DNA from: Calcarisporiella thermophila CBS 279.70
Lineage: Eukaryota; Calcarisporiellomycota
DNA: 64,000 nucleotides
NCBI RefSeq assembly: GCF_041956535.1
Contig: NW_027192198.1
Coordinates: 62,001 to 126,000, forward strand
Reading direction: 5' to 3'
Positions 32,523 to 46,739 of this stretch are shown here, one piece after another. The notes under the pieces are model-generated. The model did not search any database and was not told the DNA's origin. It worked only from the letters and a program-made list of their open reading frames with translations. Numbering within the stretch: the stretch's first letter is position 1; each line of letters opens with the position of its first letter. The translations under genes were made by a program, and so were the position numbers.

Positions 32523-34964
32523 TCTATTCATGTTTATTTTTGGGAATGCGTCTCTTCTCTCCCCCGCCCTTTCCCCCTCTCGCCCTGCTCCCCTCCCCTC
32601 CCCCTCCTCCCCCCCTCTAGCTTGCCCTTTTGACGGCGGCCTATTCATCCTTGCACTGAAACATTTCTCTTTCACATGCTATGAAGACCCTACCGGTGAT
32701 TTTCCAAATGAAATGAAATGATAGTCACGCAATATAGGATTCCCGAGATTAGAGACACCTTCTCAACTCAGAAAGCTCCCCTCGGAGCACGCTATGACCT
32801 TTGATTCCCGGATGAAAGGTTGCCCTTCTGTAGTTGGCACGGAGGAAGAAAAAAAAACCTCTGGCCAATTCGCTATTGAAAAAGCGAAAGGGTTTGCGAG
32901 TCATAGCCCAAGCCAATTCGGCCCAAATTGCCTAGTGACTCGCCTCATTCACATCCAGATGATGAGACTTGGCACCGATTGAACTCTTTCCAACTCAGAT
33001 GGACGGACTTTTCGCGAAGCTTTTATTTGTATTAAAAAACCTCTTAGGTAATATGATAACCAAATAGGCCCCAGCAGTAGTAAGAGACTCGACCCGGAGT
33101 TGGCTGGGGCAGAGTAACAGAGGAACGAAAGAATCAAAGAGGAAAAATAGACAAACAGACTATAATGAATGCAGGAAACACTACAAACCGGCTGTGGCGG
33201 GAGAAAAACAAAAAGAGCCAGCCTTTTTTTTTTAAGGAGTGACGAGCAGAAAAAAACGCAAAGGAGAGTGACTCACGGTACTGAAACGTTCGTGGAGGAT
33301 GTTACGGAATACTAATTTTGCTGGTTGGTGCGTCGAAAGTGCCAGCTTTCACGTGGAAGCAAGAGCAGGGGCGACGGCGAGCTACCACAGGCAGGGCTCC
33401 ATCGGGTCGTGCCGAGCCCAGCATCGCTTGCAGACCGGCTTTTCCGACTCCTGGCGCTCGACGCAGGGGGTTGGAATGGGGATGAATGGGCGCTTGATTT
33501 TATCGCACATGGGTTGGGATTGGAAGATGCCGAAGAATCGAGTTGCAAATGGGGGACTGGAGAGCTAAGGAAACGGGATCCATTAGTCAGGCCAGGGGCT
33601 TCGGCAGGCATGCATTCACTCACCGTGCTTGAAATTCAGAATGGAGATGCTTTTGGACGCAGCGGCGATGGCAGCAGAGAGATCAATCTCTAGTCGACCT
33701 TGTTGGCTTTTATCTTTTCTCGGCCAGCGAGCGGCGGGGCAGTGGCAGATGAGGAACGGCGACCGGGCGGATGGAGTGGAGGAGAGGGAGAGAAGAAGAA
33801 GGTCAAGACCTCCGAGGCACTCACTGGTGTTTCTATTGACAAATTGGATGATTGGGCCGGGGGATTTGGCCGGGTGTACGACGCTCGATTCATGGTACGG
33901 CCTCGGCCAATCCGCGCGCGCGCCCTTAATTAAAATCTCAATATTTGTATTCATTCTGGTCGGAACGGGTGTGACAAGAAGGCCATGCAGTGCGAAGCGC
34001 TTGCTTGCTGGCCGTGATTTTCAGGCTATCCACTCCTTGGATTCGGGCCACTAAACCCTTATTCGCCCTAGCCCCCTCCTATCCTTAGCCCTCGCGCGAC
34101 AATCCTCGTCAGCTCGCCCACGGAGCTCGACAAGAAGGAAACCAATCTGCTACGCTTGGCGGGTGCCTCGGCCTTTGCCCACCCGCCCCTCCTCAGCCTT
34201 CGCCCCCTCCGGCCTCCGCCCAGACCGGCCCCGCCCCCTCCCAGCCCCACGTGCGCCTCCCGGCTTCTTTTGCCGCTCGCCTCCAAGAGGGCGCGGCAGG
34301 GCCGGCGGTCGAGAATCAGGCCTCTATTGCAATGCCTGCTTGAAACTGCTTGGGAAGCTTCCCGAGACCCGTTCCCGAAAAAGATTGGTTAATCTTCCGT
34401 GATCAGGAGTCTCTCCTGAGTTTGCTTTTTCCGTTCGATAGAGTGTCACAGGGCTGGAGACGGTGTTCAGGCATCGCGTGGTTTCTTCAAAGCGGGGAGC
34501 TTGCTATTGTCTGGAGCCCAAAGGCGGCCGTGGGGGTGGATGGGAATCGAGTGTACTATGGGCCCCATTGGAGAAGCGCCAAGAGTTTGGGGGGCTCTTC
34601 GCGTTCGGTAGAGAAAAGAGGGGAGCCGCGGGCAAAGAAATGGAAACCATGGCGTTTCTCATGGCCACGGCCGAAATTAGAATTGCCATGTCTTCTCCTC
34701 AGATCCGGTTTGCACCGCCCTGATATGGCGGGCGACCAGCCCGGTTTCTCGCAAGGTAACGTGGAAATGGTCTGGGACGCGAGGGGGAGAGGGGGAGCTG
34801 GCTTGTGCCTGGGCTCGAAACAGCGGGCCCATCCCCTCCCCGCAATAATGATCTGCGGGTGACTGCTTACCAATGCCGGCCTGCCGTCCTCCCCCATAAA
34901 CAACCTCGATTTGTGAAAGGGCTAGGAGAAGAAAAAAAGCGCGCTTAACCATACCCGTAACCCG
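32523..34964. other. 2.4-kb interval, GC-rich from 33300, no supported gene
   Basis: The first 750 nt are pyrimidine- or A-rich. From about 33300 to 34900 GC rises and open frames appear on both strands, none recognised. The best hint is on the minus strand: an open frame from 33954 ends with GRLEIDLSAAIAAASKSIS and ILNFKH, followed by a good GTGAGT donor near 33624 and an AG acceptor near 33567. Beyond that acceptor one frame gives a short peptide with paired cysteines (PVCKRCWARHDPMEPC). On the plus strand, TILVSSPTELDKKETNLL (about 34100-34150) also looks coding-like. Without homologues I cannot decide whether this is a gene, a decayed gene or GC-rich spacer. Confidence 0.3.
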
Positions 34965-36310
34965 ATGGGCAGGAAACAGCACGCTGGGCCTAAAAACCCA
35001 CCCCTTGCATCCACGGCTGACAAGCACAGCCTTTACCACGAGTCGGTGCAGGCTCCTCGGCGCGAATGCCAAACCCTCGCCAATATCTACCGCCACCTGT
35101 CCCAGCAACATCCCATCATCCCCCCACGCATCCTGCGCGAGGACTTTTGTGGCACGGCCATCCTGTGTCACGAATGGGTGCACAGGGACGTGAACAGGGA
35201 GGCCATCGGCATCGATCTCGACAAGGAGGTTCTGGAGTACGGCAGGCGTCGCCTGGAAGACAGCGTCGAGGGGGAGCGAGTGAGGCTGGTGCATGAGGAT
35301 GTGAGAAAAGTCAAGGGCCTCAAGGCCGACATTCTGTGCGCCTTAAACTACGGGATCTGGTGAGTCGATTCGAGTCTGCTTCATCGTTTGCCGGTTAAAT
35401 TAAAATCAATTTGCCCACGCTACCTACATCGATCCAGCTATCTTCATAAACGCCGTGAACTCGTTAGCTACCTGCGCAACTGTAAAGAGGATTTGAACGA
35501 GAATGGAGTCTTTATTTGCGATCTGTTCGGCGGGTTGACCGCCCATACTGGACAGTACGGGCGCAAACATAGAGGCTCGAACTTTGAGGTAGTGAATCCC
35601 CCCTCTCTCTCCGTTCTCATGGGTCTCTCTCCTAAGGACTGAGCTTAGTTTTGCAATGCCTTGTTTATACAGTACTTTTTTGAGCAAACCCCTGTGGACA
35701 CCGTGTCCAGCTTGGCCAAATGTCGGCTCCACTTCCGCTTCGAAGATGGGAAGCTCGCTCATTACTGCAGTGTTCTCCATGGCTCAAAACGCTGAACACG
35801 ACTTTTTTTCCCCCTCATACAGGTAGCTGGATGAAGAACGCGTTCTCGTACGAATTTCGCCTCTACACTATCCGAGAGGTAAGCTCTAGCTTCCCGGCTC
35901 CCATGCGGCTTTCCATGACGAGATATTTCTACTGACTTTGCTAGGTCCGTGAAGCAATGGAGGAGGCCGGCTTCACCCAGACCCACATCTGGATATCACG
36001 CGCAAAGTCGAAACGTTCGCACGCTAATCGCACGGAAGAAGACGAGATAGACGACGAGGAGTCTGCTGACGAGGATGATGAGGACGAGGACGAGGACGAG
36101 GACGAGGAGGATGAGGACGAAGAGGACGCCGATGACGAGTACCAAAAAGTGGAGGGGGATCATTATCCGGCGCTAAAATCCTGGAATGGCAAGTATCTCT
36201 CCTACTTATTCGCTGGTTTTACAAAGGCCCCACTGACCTTCTTTTTCTCGTATGGGTGTCTTCTGGTTTTCCCTCGGAGAACAGCTTATCTGGTCGGTAA
36301 AGTGGAATGA
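34965..36310 (+). CDS. Class I SAM-dependent methyltransferase with an acidic insert
   Basis: Likely small-molecule or protein methyltransferase; substrate unknown. Proposed exons are 34965-35359, 35438-35588, 35673-35769, 35823-35878, 35945-36188 and 36285-36310, giving 322 residues. SAM-fold pieces are REDFCGTAILCHEWVHR (motif I region), AIGIDLDKEVLEYGRRRL (acidic residue after strand 2), LKADILCALNYGICYLH and NGVFICDLFGG. The C-terminal part AFSYEFRLYTIREVREAMEE, then AGFTQTHIWI, matches the usual lid and final strands. A 40-residue Asp/Glu tract (36037-36145) interrupts the last strands. The last intron (36189-36284) appears to be GC-AG; reading through it stays open, giving a 32-residue hydrophobic insert instead. 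The donor of the third intron is the least certain join. Confidence 0.82.
36189..36284 (+). other. Probable GC-AG intron in the methyltransferase gene
   Basis: Donor reads G|GCAAGT, acceptor AACAG, length 96 nt. Removal gives the ending SWNAYLVGKVE, which fits the expected last beta strand better than read-through. Confidence 0.6.
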
Positions 36311-36537
36311 CCGTTGTTTATTATTATTGGATGCAAATGCTAAAATGCTTCGTGGTGAATATTTTTGTTATTATGTAAATAAAATAAAAAAAGGAGCGAT
36401 ATAAAGAGGAAAAAAAAAAAAAAACTTCAAGTCGTAAGTACAGAATAGGTATCCTCCCCCCAAGCTATCTTCACAAATATCCACAGAGTATTAAGATAAA
36501 TAAAACAGTGATAATAAAGGAGTCTATCTTAACTATA

Positions 36538-38570
36538 TCACAAGGTGGAGAGCAGCATGCCCGCCACCACGCAGAGCATCCAGCCCAGGCCTCTTGGCGC
36601 TACCCCCTTGGGGGCGGAAGAGGTGGCCAGCACATCCGAATCCAGATAGAGGAAGGGGTCCCACACGATGGAGTTGGGGGCCTGGCCGCCAAGCTGCGTG
36701 CGCACGTCGGCTTGCGAGCCGAGCGTGTGCGCCACGACGGTGAAGTTTTCGGAGCTTTCGCCCAGCAGGGTGGTTTCCGCGGCGGAGAGGGCCAGCGCCT
36801 GGGGAAGGTACTGGGCGCCCAGCTCGGTGGTCGCCACCGTCTGGTTGACAGGGCTTGGGCCGGGGGCGCCCGCGGGATTGTTGGCCAGCGAGGAGAAGTT
36901 GCCCGCCGCGGGGAGATTGGCCCACTGCGCGGTGCGAACCCAGTCCCATCGGCCCTCGGACTGCATCCCCGTGCTGACCCCCTTGGTCACGTTGGTGTCG
37001 TTGGGAACGATTGGGTCAAGCAGGGTGATCACCTGGGAATGGAACACGGACACGAGTGCTAGCCGCGAATCCGTGGCGCTGAAGGGATAGTTCGCCACCA
37101 CCAGGTCGTATTTGAGGGTGTTCGGAAGCACCTCCGTGGTCATGTTGCCATACTCTTGGAACCGCAGTTTGGTGTTGGCGATGCGCATGCGCAGCCGCAC
37201 GCTGGTGGCGCCGTCGGCGGCGCTCAGCTCGGTTTGGAAGTAGTTGAGGCCGATGGGGTCCGTTAGGTTGCTGAAGGTGATGGGCGTCCAGGTTCGGTTC
37301 AGCGGCCACTCGGACAACACGCGGTCCCCCGAGTCAAACGCGCCGCCGCCATCCACGTCGGCAAACTCCACCAGCTTGTAGAGGGTCAGCCCGAAGGTGA
37401 AGTCCGCCATCACCACCTCCGGATTGGACGTGTCGAAATACGTGGCCCGCATCCTTGGGAACCCTCCCCCCTCGGTGGTGACCAGGAACCTCAGCCGGTT
37501 GTGCTCCTTTTCGGTGCTCTGCACGGTATCAACCCACCCCGTGGTTGCGTTGGGTTGCGAGGGAGTCTGGAACTCGCGCACATAAAAGAAGGCGTTATCG
37601 CTGTTATACCGCTCGTACTTGTGATGATATCCAGGGTAGTACCAGATCGGGAAGAAGCCCCACAAAAACAGGCCAGGCACAAAGGGCCGGTAGAAGCCTC
37701 CTCCGTAGCTACGAGGTTGGTAGACTCCCCTAGAGGAAAGCGGATGGATGCTGTTAGCATTCTGATCAGGACACTTCATCTTATACAGCTAGACTTACGG
37801 GTTTGTGGCTCTTCCGGGCGGCAAAAATGAGTTTCCATGGTAGGCAGGAGCATTGCCCAAAGGTGCTCCTTGTCCCCCTCGCTGCGAGGGCGGTGATGCA
37901 TTTCCTTTGGTAGGGCCGCCCGCAAACGAGCCTTTTCCTCCCAATCCGCCCTTGGCGCCCCCCTCCTCCTNNNNNNNNNNNNNNNNNNNNNNNNNNNNNN
38001 NNNNNNNNNNNNNNNNNNNNNNNNNNNNNNNNNNNNNNNNNNNNNNNNNNNNNNNNNNNNNNNNNNNNNNNNNNNNNNNNNNNNNNNNNNNNNNNNNNNN
38101 NNNNNNNNNNNNNNNNNNNNNNNNNNNNNNNNNNNNNNNNNNNNNNNNNNNNNNNNNNNNNNNNNNNNNNNNNNNNNNNNNNNNNNNNNNNNNNNNNNNN
38201 NNNNNNNNNNNNNNNNNNNNNNNNNNNNNNNNNNNNNNNNNNNNNNNNNNNNNNNNNNNNNNNNNNNNNNNNNNNNNNNNNNNNNNNNNNNNNNNNNNNN
38301 NNNNNNNNNNNNNNNNNNNNNNNNNNNNNNNNNNNNNNNNNNNNNNNNNNNNNNNNNNNNNNCCCCTCCTCCTCCTCCTCCCGCTCCTCCACCTTTTCCT
38401 CCTCCACCTGTTCCCCCTACGCCCCCTCCCCCTCCCCCTCCCTTTCCACCACCACCTCCTCCTCCCCCTCCTCCTCCTCTACCTCCTCCACCCCCCCCTC
38501 CTCTCCCTCCGTATACAAATAGGAAACAGGAGAACAAAACTAGGCAAAAGTATAGAAATGTAGGCTTCAT
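36538..38570 (-). CDS. Secreted, probably GPI-anchored glycine-rich surface protein, split by assembly gap
   Basis: Not a family I recognise. The 5' exon begins at 38570 with a clear signal peptide (MKPTFLYFCLVLFSCFLFVYG), then enters a long GGG/GGK/GGR run. This run continues into the 392-nt gap (37971-38362) and emerges as GAKGGLGGKGSFAGGPTKGN. The exon ends at 37799 and joins 37729-36538 (intron 37730-37798). The following domain has PRSYGGGFYRPFVPG and an aromatic segment (LFLWGFFPIWYYPGYHH), then a predicted extracellular beta-rich region with several N-glycosylation sequons (NAT, NRT, NLT, NMT, NDT, NVT, NFS, NQT). The C-terminus is a GPI-type signal: small residues (SSAPKG) then a hydrophobic tail (LGWMLCVVAGMLLSTL). 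The total length and the frame through the gap are unknown. Confidence 0.75.
37971..38362. other. Assembly gap (392 N)
   Basis: Run of undetermined bases flanked on both sides by CCT/TCC triplet repeats that encode polyglycine on the minus strand, so the repeat is the likely cause of the gap. Confidence 1.
38363..38515. repeat. CCT-type triplet repeat encoding polyglycine
   Basis: About 150 nt of CCT/CCC/TCC triplets; the minus strand reads GGA/GGG codons of the surface-protein gene. A shorter stretch of the same kind borders the other side of the gap (37958-37970). Confidence 0.9.
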
Positions 38571-38906
38571 TCTATCACAAGTTATCAGAAGTGATCTTTC
38601 GACAAGTCCACCCAATCGCTCTAGGAAGGCAAATAAAAAAAACAATAAAGAGTCCTCCGTTCTACCCACTCGCTTGAGGCGGTAGACCAATTACCATCCT
38701 TATATGTCCAATCGAGAATTTCGTCACAAGTGCCAGCCGACTTTTCTAAATTTCCTCAGAACATGTAATTTCACTGGGCGAGGTTGCATTGCCTCCTCCC
38801 CGCCACCATTTTATTTTTCCGGCCTCCTGCAATCCCAAAGCCGTCGAAAAAAGAAACCTGGAAATCCTTCTATTGTTTGCATTTGTTTTCTAGATTTGGT
38901 GTGGCA
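38571..38906. other. Short intergenic region between surface protein and FUN30
   Basis: About 335 nt between two minus-strand genes, upstream of the surface-protein gene and downstream of FUN30. No other feature recognised. Confidence 0.5.
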
Positions 38907-42794
<3,888 letters not shown>

Positions 42795-42943
42795 TGACCT
42801 TTTTCATAAATTAAGGGATTCGAAGCTGTGCCACAATACAGTCATGAACTCAAGCACCGTCACAGATGGATAGACGCTGAGCGTAGTGATCCAATCTCTT
42901 TTGATCCAGCTTCCTCCGTGAAAAGATCGCAGATTCATAGATC
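42795..42943. promoter_or_regulatory. 149-nt divergent promoter FUN30 / YJU2
   Basis: The two ATGs face away from each other across 149 nt. No ACGCGT box and no other recognised site are present. Confidence 0.55.
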
Positions 42944-43945
42944 ATGTCAGAACGAAAGGTAGGTGCTGATCCATGATTCTGTTAGAGAGCCTTGAGCAAT
43001 TTTCCCCTCTTTTGGGACTCCACTTTAATCTCTCTACATTGAATCACCTTCTAGGTTCTCAATAAATATTACCCCCCCGATTTCGATCCCTCGAAAATCC
43101 CGCGCCTCCGCCGGGAGAAGAATCAACAACATAAGGTCCGCCTTATGGCTCCGTTCAGTATGCGATGTGAAACGTGCGGTGAGTATATATACAAGGGCAA
43201 AAAATTCAACGCCCGCAAAGAAACCGTGGAAGGCGAGCAATATCTCAGCATCAAAATCTTTCGATTTTACATCCGATGTCCACGATGTTCGGCGGAGATC
43301 ACGTTCAAAACCGATCCAAAGAATACCGATTATGTGGCAGAGCTAGGCGCTAGTCGCAATTTCGAGCCTTGGCGCGATGAAGAAAGAGAGATGGAGCGTG
43401 CGAGAGAGGAGAGGGAGGTTGAGGAGGAAGAGAATCCAATGAAGGCCCTCGAGAACCGAACCCTCGATTCGAAGCGCGAGATGGACATCCTCGATGCATT
43501 GGACGAGATTCGGCTAAGAAATGCTCAACAGGAAAGAGTGAACGCGGATAGTGTCCTGGAGAAGGTTGTAAAGAGTGCAGAGCAGGAAGAGGAGGAGAGG
43601 AGAAGAGCTGAAGAGGAGGAGGACGAGCGGTTGGCACGGGAAGCCTTTAGGAAAGTGCGTGAAGAGAATGGGGAAGTGGCGGTTGGGGATGAAGGGAGAG
43701 AGGTTTTGGAGAACCCGGTTGCGATTGCTTTGGGTGCCTCTGCTCCTACTGCTACAATTTCAAAGTCCTCTCTCTCTCTGGAAGAATCTAGGTCAACAGC
43801 CGTGCCCAACCCCCCCTCGTCGCCAGGCGATGCAAATAACAAAGCTAACGGGACAATCGCTGGCGATAAAGCGAATGGAAGTGGACAGAAGAAGCGCAAG
43901 CTCAATGCTTCCTTGCTTGGCATTGTTGTGAAAAAGAAGAAGTAA
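42944..43945 (+). CDS. YJU2: Splicing factor Yju2/CCDC94 (Cwc16)
   Basis: Step-one spliceosome factor that joins after Prp2 and stabilises the branch helix; nuclear. A 15-nt first coding exon (42944-42958, MSERK) joins 43055-43945 to give 301 residues. The start [20 protein letters not shown] is diagnostic. Two CxxC pairs form the zinc site ([19 protein letters not shown] and [15 protein letters not shown]), followed by [18 protein letters not shown] long Glu/Arg coiled-coil helix and a basic tail ([18 protein letters not shown]) complete the family pattern. Confidence 0.97.
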
Positions 43946-44224
43946 CCAATGTATTCGGTCGTGCTCTTTTTCATTTTCTCTCCCTTCTTGTTCCACTTCT
44001 GTCATGTGTAATAATAATAATCATGAAGATCAAATGGATGGACCATATGATCTGAAACTTTTCTGAAACTTTTTTGTACGATGGGTGCAGTAACTCCGCA
44101 AATAAAATTAAAAAGAGGATTCGGTTGCGTTCAGAGGAATTAATGTATTTAAGTAAAACAAAAAAAAAGTAGAGCGAAAATAGATTAGGCACAATAATGT
44201 TCTGTTACCACCCATTGCTTCGGA

Positions 44225-44891
44225 ATGAGGTTGTCTACCGTGATCACCGCTTTTATCCTTGCTACATTTTCTCATGGAGATGTTAATATAACCGCACCCT
44301 CTCCTCTCTCGAGCATTAACGCCAATGAACATCTAGTATCTATTCTTGGAATTCGATGCTGTTGCTCCTTTCTGGTGGCTAATCCACGGCTTCTTCATAG
44401 AACATAGCATATACTCTGACGAATAACCACAACACAACCAGTGTCACCATCGGTCTTCTCACGAAAAATAGCCGTGTGGACCATTATGCTGTTGAGATTG
44501 CAGAGAAAGGCCCCGCCGATGCATCCAACCACTATACCGTATGTAGCTCTGCTTTTATATTTCCTAGGCATCTCCCAAAGTGCCCATACCTCTCCTTACT
44601 AACCGTGGCATTTGTGTATCGCAGTGGATAGTGCCAAAGGGTCTTTCTGGGCTCTATTTCCTCTGCGTCAATCAATCCGTGCGCGACTCCAGAGGGAGGC
44701 TAGGGGTTGCGCAGACCACCGTACCGCTCACTTTTGTGGGGGAGGGGGGGAATCGGACCATAGAGAGCGTTCGAATCAGCGGAAACGAGACGTCCCATAC
44801 CGCGCTGGAGAGCGAGGGACACCGGGTGGAAGTCGGCTGGTGGATTGGGCTGATGAGTGCTGCTTTGATGCATCTTTTGTCATTAAAATAA
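44225..44891 (+). CDS. Small Kre9/Knh1-like GPI-anchored cell-surface protein
   Basis: Three exons (44225-44335, 44401-44538, 44625-44891) give 171 residues. The signal peptide is MRLSTVITAFILATFSHG. The mature part begins DVNITAPSPLSSINANEHLN and continues with TSVTIGLLTKN and HYTWIVPKGLSGLYFLCVN. This is the pattern of the fungal Kre9/Knh1 N-terminal domain (also annotated as Ser/Thr-rich GPI-anchored family): an ITxP start, a central V.I.L strand and a W.VP..L..G.Y ending. The C-terminus is hydrophobic (GWWIGLMSAALMHLLSLK), consistent with a GPI signal, and NTT, NQS, NRT and NET are potential glycosylation sites. Related proteins act in beta-1,6-glucan or wall assembly, but most small members have no known role. 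Confidence 0.72.
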
Positions 44892-45235
44892 AAGGAACCT
44901 TAGTTTTTTAGATTGGCTTTTTAAATTAGAGTTGGTCCTTAGAAATTGCAGGCTCCCGTTTTCCCCGGAAAATTAATCCTTCCGCATTTTCAAAGTCAAT
45001 CCAAGCTGCCAAAGTGGACCATAAGGGGGGGGGGGGGGATTCACAGTGGTTATTATTCAGCAGAGAATGGCTCTGGCCACAAAGAAAATGAAAACATTGT
45101 ATTGACATATAAACAATTAACAAAAGAATCTCCGACAAAATCATGCTTGTAATTACAATAAGGGGGGAATATATAGAATTCAATCATATACAGGGTTGAT
45201 TAGTAAGATAGGGGAGTCATCTTCGGTGGCATCAT
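44892..45235. other. Convergent intergenic region with a 14-nt G run
   Basis: About 340 nt between two convergent small genes. It contains a run of 14 G (45025-45038), which could be an assembly or sequencing weak point. No gene is seen. Confidence 0.5.
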
Positions 45236-45639
45236 CTATCTTGCTAGTTCTAGCAGGGATCCGCCGTGCCCCGCCAGCAACGGGCTACTGTCCTGAATAT
45301 CCACTTCAATATCGGGCTGTTCGGGGAACAGCTTTTCTCCCTCCAGCCGTCGCTGCCGAGCCTCCCACACGAAGAAAACCGCGAATATGTGTGCGAAGAA
45401 GAGGCCTGCAAGCGATTCCGGATGTTGGCGGGCCATGATCGTACTATTTAGTAAAAGAGAGTCCATATTAGTTTCGCGGTGAAATAGGAAACTAGATATC
45501 TTGGCGAAAGAGAAAATTCTTACGTTAGATCACTGAAGGAATGAGTGTCGAGTGGAATGCTTGAGAATGCTTGGAATGCGTTGACGTGGTACGCGACGAG
45601 AGCGAGCGCGAGTAAGTGCAATAGCAGCTTGGTCAGCAT
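45236..45639 (-). CDS. Small membrane protein, unrecognised
   Basis: Two exons (45639-45524, 45443-45236) give 107 residues. The start MLTKLLLHLLALALVAYHVN is a signal peptide or signal anchor. A second hydrophobic stretch (SLAGLFFAHIFAVFFVWEAR, about residues 49-68) is a likely membrane segment. The tail is acidic (EQPDIEVDIQDSSPLLAGHG) and ends LLELAR; DSSPLL resembles an acidic dileucine sorting signal (inference). It is convergent with the Kre9/Knh-like gene. No family was recognised; coding status rests on the in-frame intron with good splice sites and the membrane-protein pattern. Confidence 0.6.
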
Positions 45640-46739
45640 GGTAGTGGTGTGGTTGCCGCAAGGAGAGAGAGGAAGAGGGAGAGAGGAGGAGAATGAAAGG
45701 CTGCTTAATTATATACTTTTTAATTAATAAGACAGAGGGAAGCATTCGGATAACATTTTACCACCTGCGCCCAAACCAGGCAATTCGGTGGTCCTGAGCG
45801 TATAAGCTTTCGGAGCATCTCAGTCGGTGACGTATTCTGATACATCAAAACTGTAAATCTTGTCACCGTTCCAAAGGGCGGCCCCTACAATGAGCTGGTC
45901 GACTGTGCTACGTCACCCCTGCCTCCTCTTAGGATATAGAGTTTGCGCGCGCTTGCTGATTCCAGATACAGATGGTGTCAACGGGTGGAGTGGATATTAG
46001 TCAAGTTTCCTGCGTAGCGATCCGCATGCTCGAGATTAGGAATCCTTCGAAATGCCCGACTCAACTGAGCCAGTTTCCATCCAAGGCAATCGGGCTCAAT
46101 TCTCGGACGCCATAAGTAGAAAGGATAAACTGGCCCAATGTTTTTTTTCTCTATGCTGAAACTTCTGGAACACTTCGTTAACTGCCTCGTCTCGAAGCGT
46201 TTCTAGGTCTTCTCTCCCGAATCTTTGCTCTTGGACTCGGACTGCTGGGGGGCCGCTGAGCTGCTGAGTCCGAGGCCAAACCGTGCCCGCTGTTTCCCAC
46301 AGCTGCGCTGTAGCTTGGCACCCGGAAAGCGGGTCAGCGAAGCCAACCTTATGTCGGCTGGAAGCTCACAGAACAAAAATCCAAAGTTCTATAACAGCAA
46401 ATATTAACTTGCAATCGATTGGCCGGCGCAGGGGGAAGCGAAGAAGCCACTGGAGATTTGCCCCAGCTCCAAAGCTGGTGAGAAAGAACAGATTGGGACG
46501 GAAGAAAAATTAATGCAGCGTATCCCCACTCTTTTTCCTCTTTACTGTTGAAACCTAATCCCGTTTGCACTTCTCCAATTCCGCCCTCTCCATTGATCCC
46601 CGCATGTCGCCTCATTAATCGGAATTCTCTGGCACAACGGACACTCTCTTCCTTGTTCTCCCGGTTCTTATCAATCCAAAGCTCTTGCACTTTGCACACT
46701 TCTCCTTCTTTTTTACCATTCCCCCCCCCCGCCACCATT
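45640..46739. promoter_or_regulatory. 1.1-kb upstream region of the Ran1-like kinase
   Basis: Divergent interval between the small membrane protein and the kinase. AT-rich at both ends, with a GC-richer middle near 46230-46340. A run of ten C (46721-46730) sits directly before the kinase ATG. Open frames here carry no recognised motif. Confidence 0.5.

Noticed and set aside
32859-32930. CCAATTCGG-type core repeated near 50530
   Set aside because: Similarity covers only about ten bases each time; too short to call a dispersed repeat without a genome-wide search.
34677-35294. 205-aa minus-strand open frame
   Set aside because: Mostly antisense to the methyltransferase exon 1; its apparent protein pattern comes from that gene.
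38363-38515. Triplet repeat as a possible CRISPR-like or satellite array
   Set aside because: It is a simple CCT/TCC coding repeat for polyglycine without spacers.
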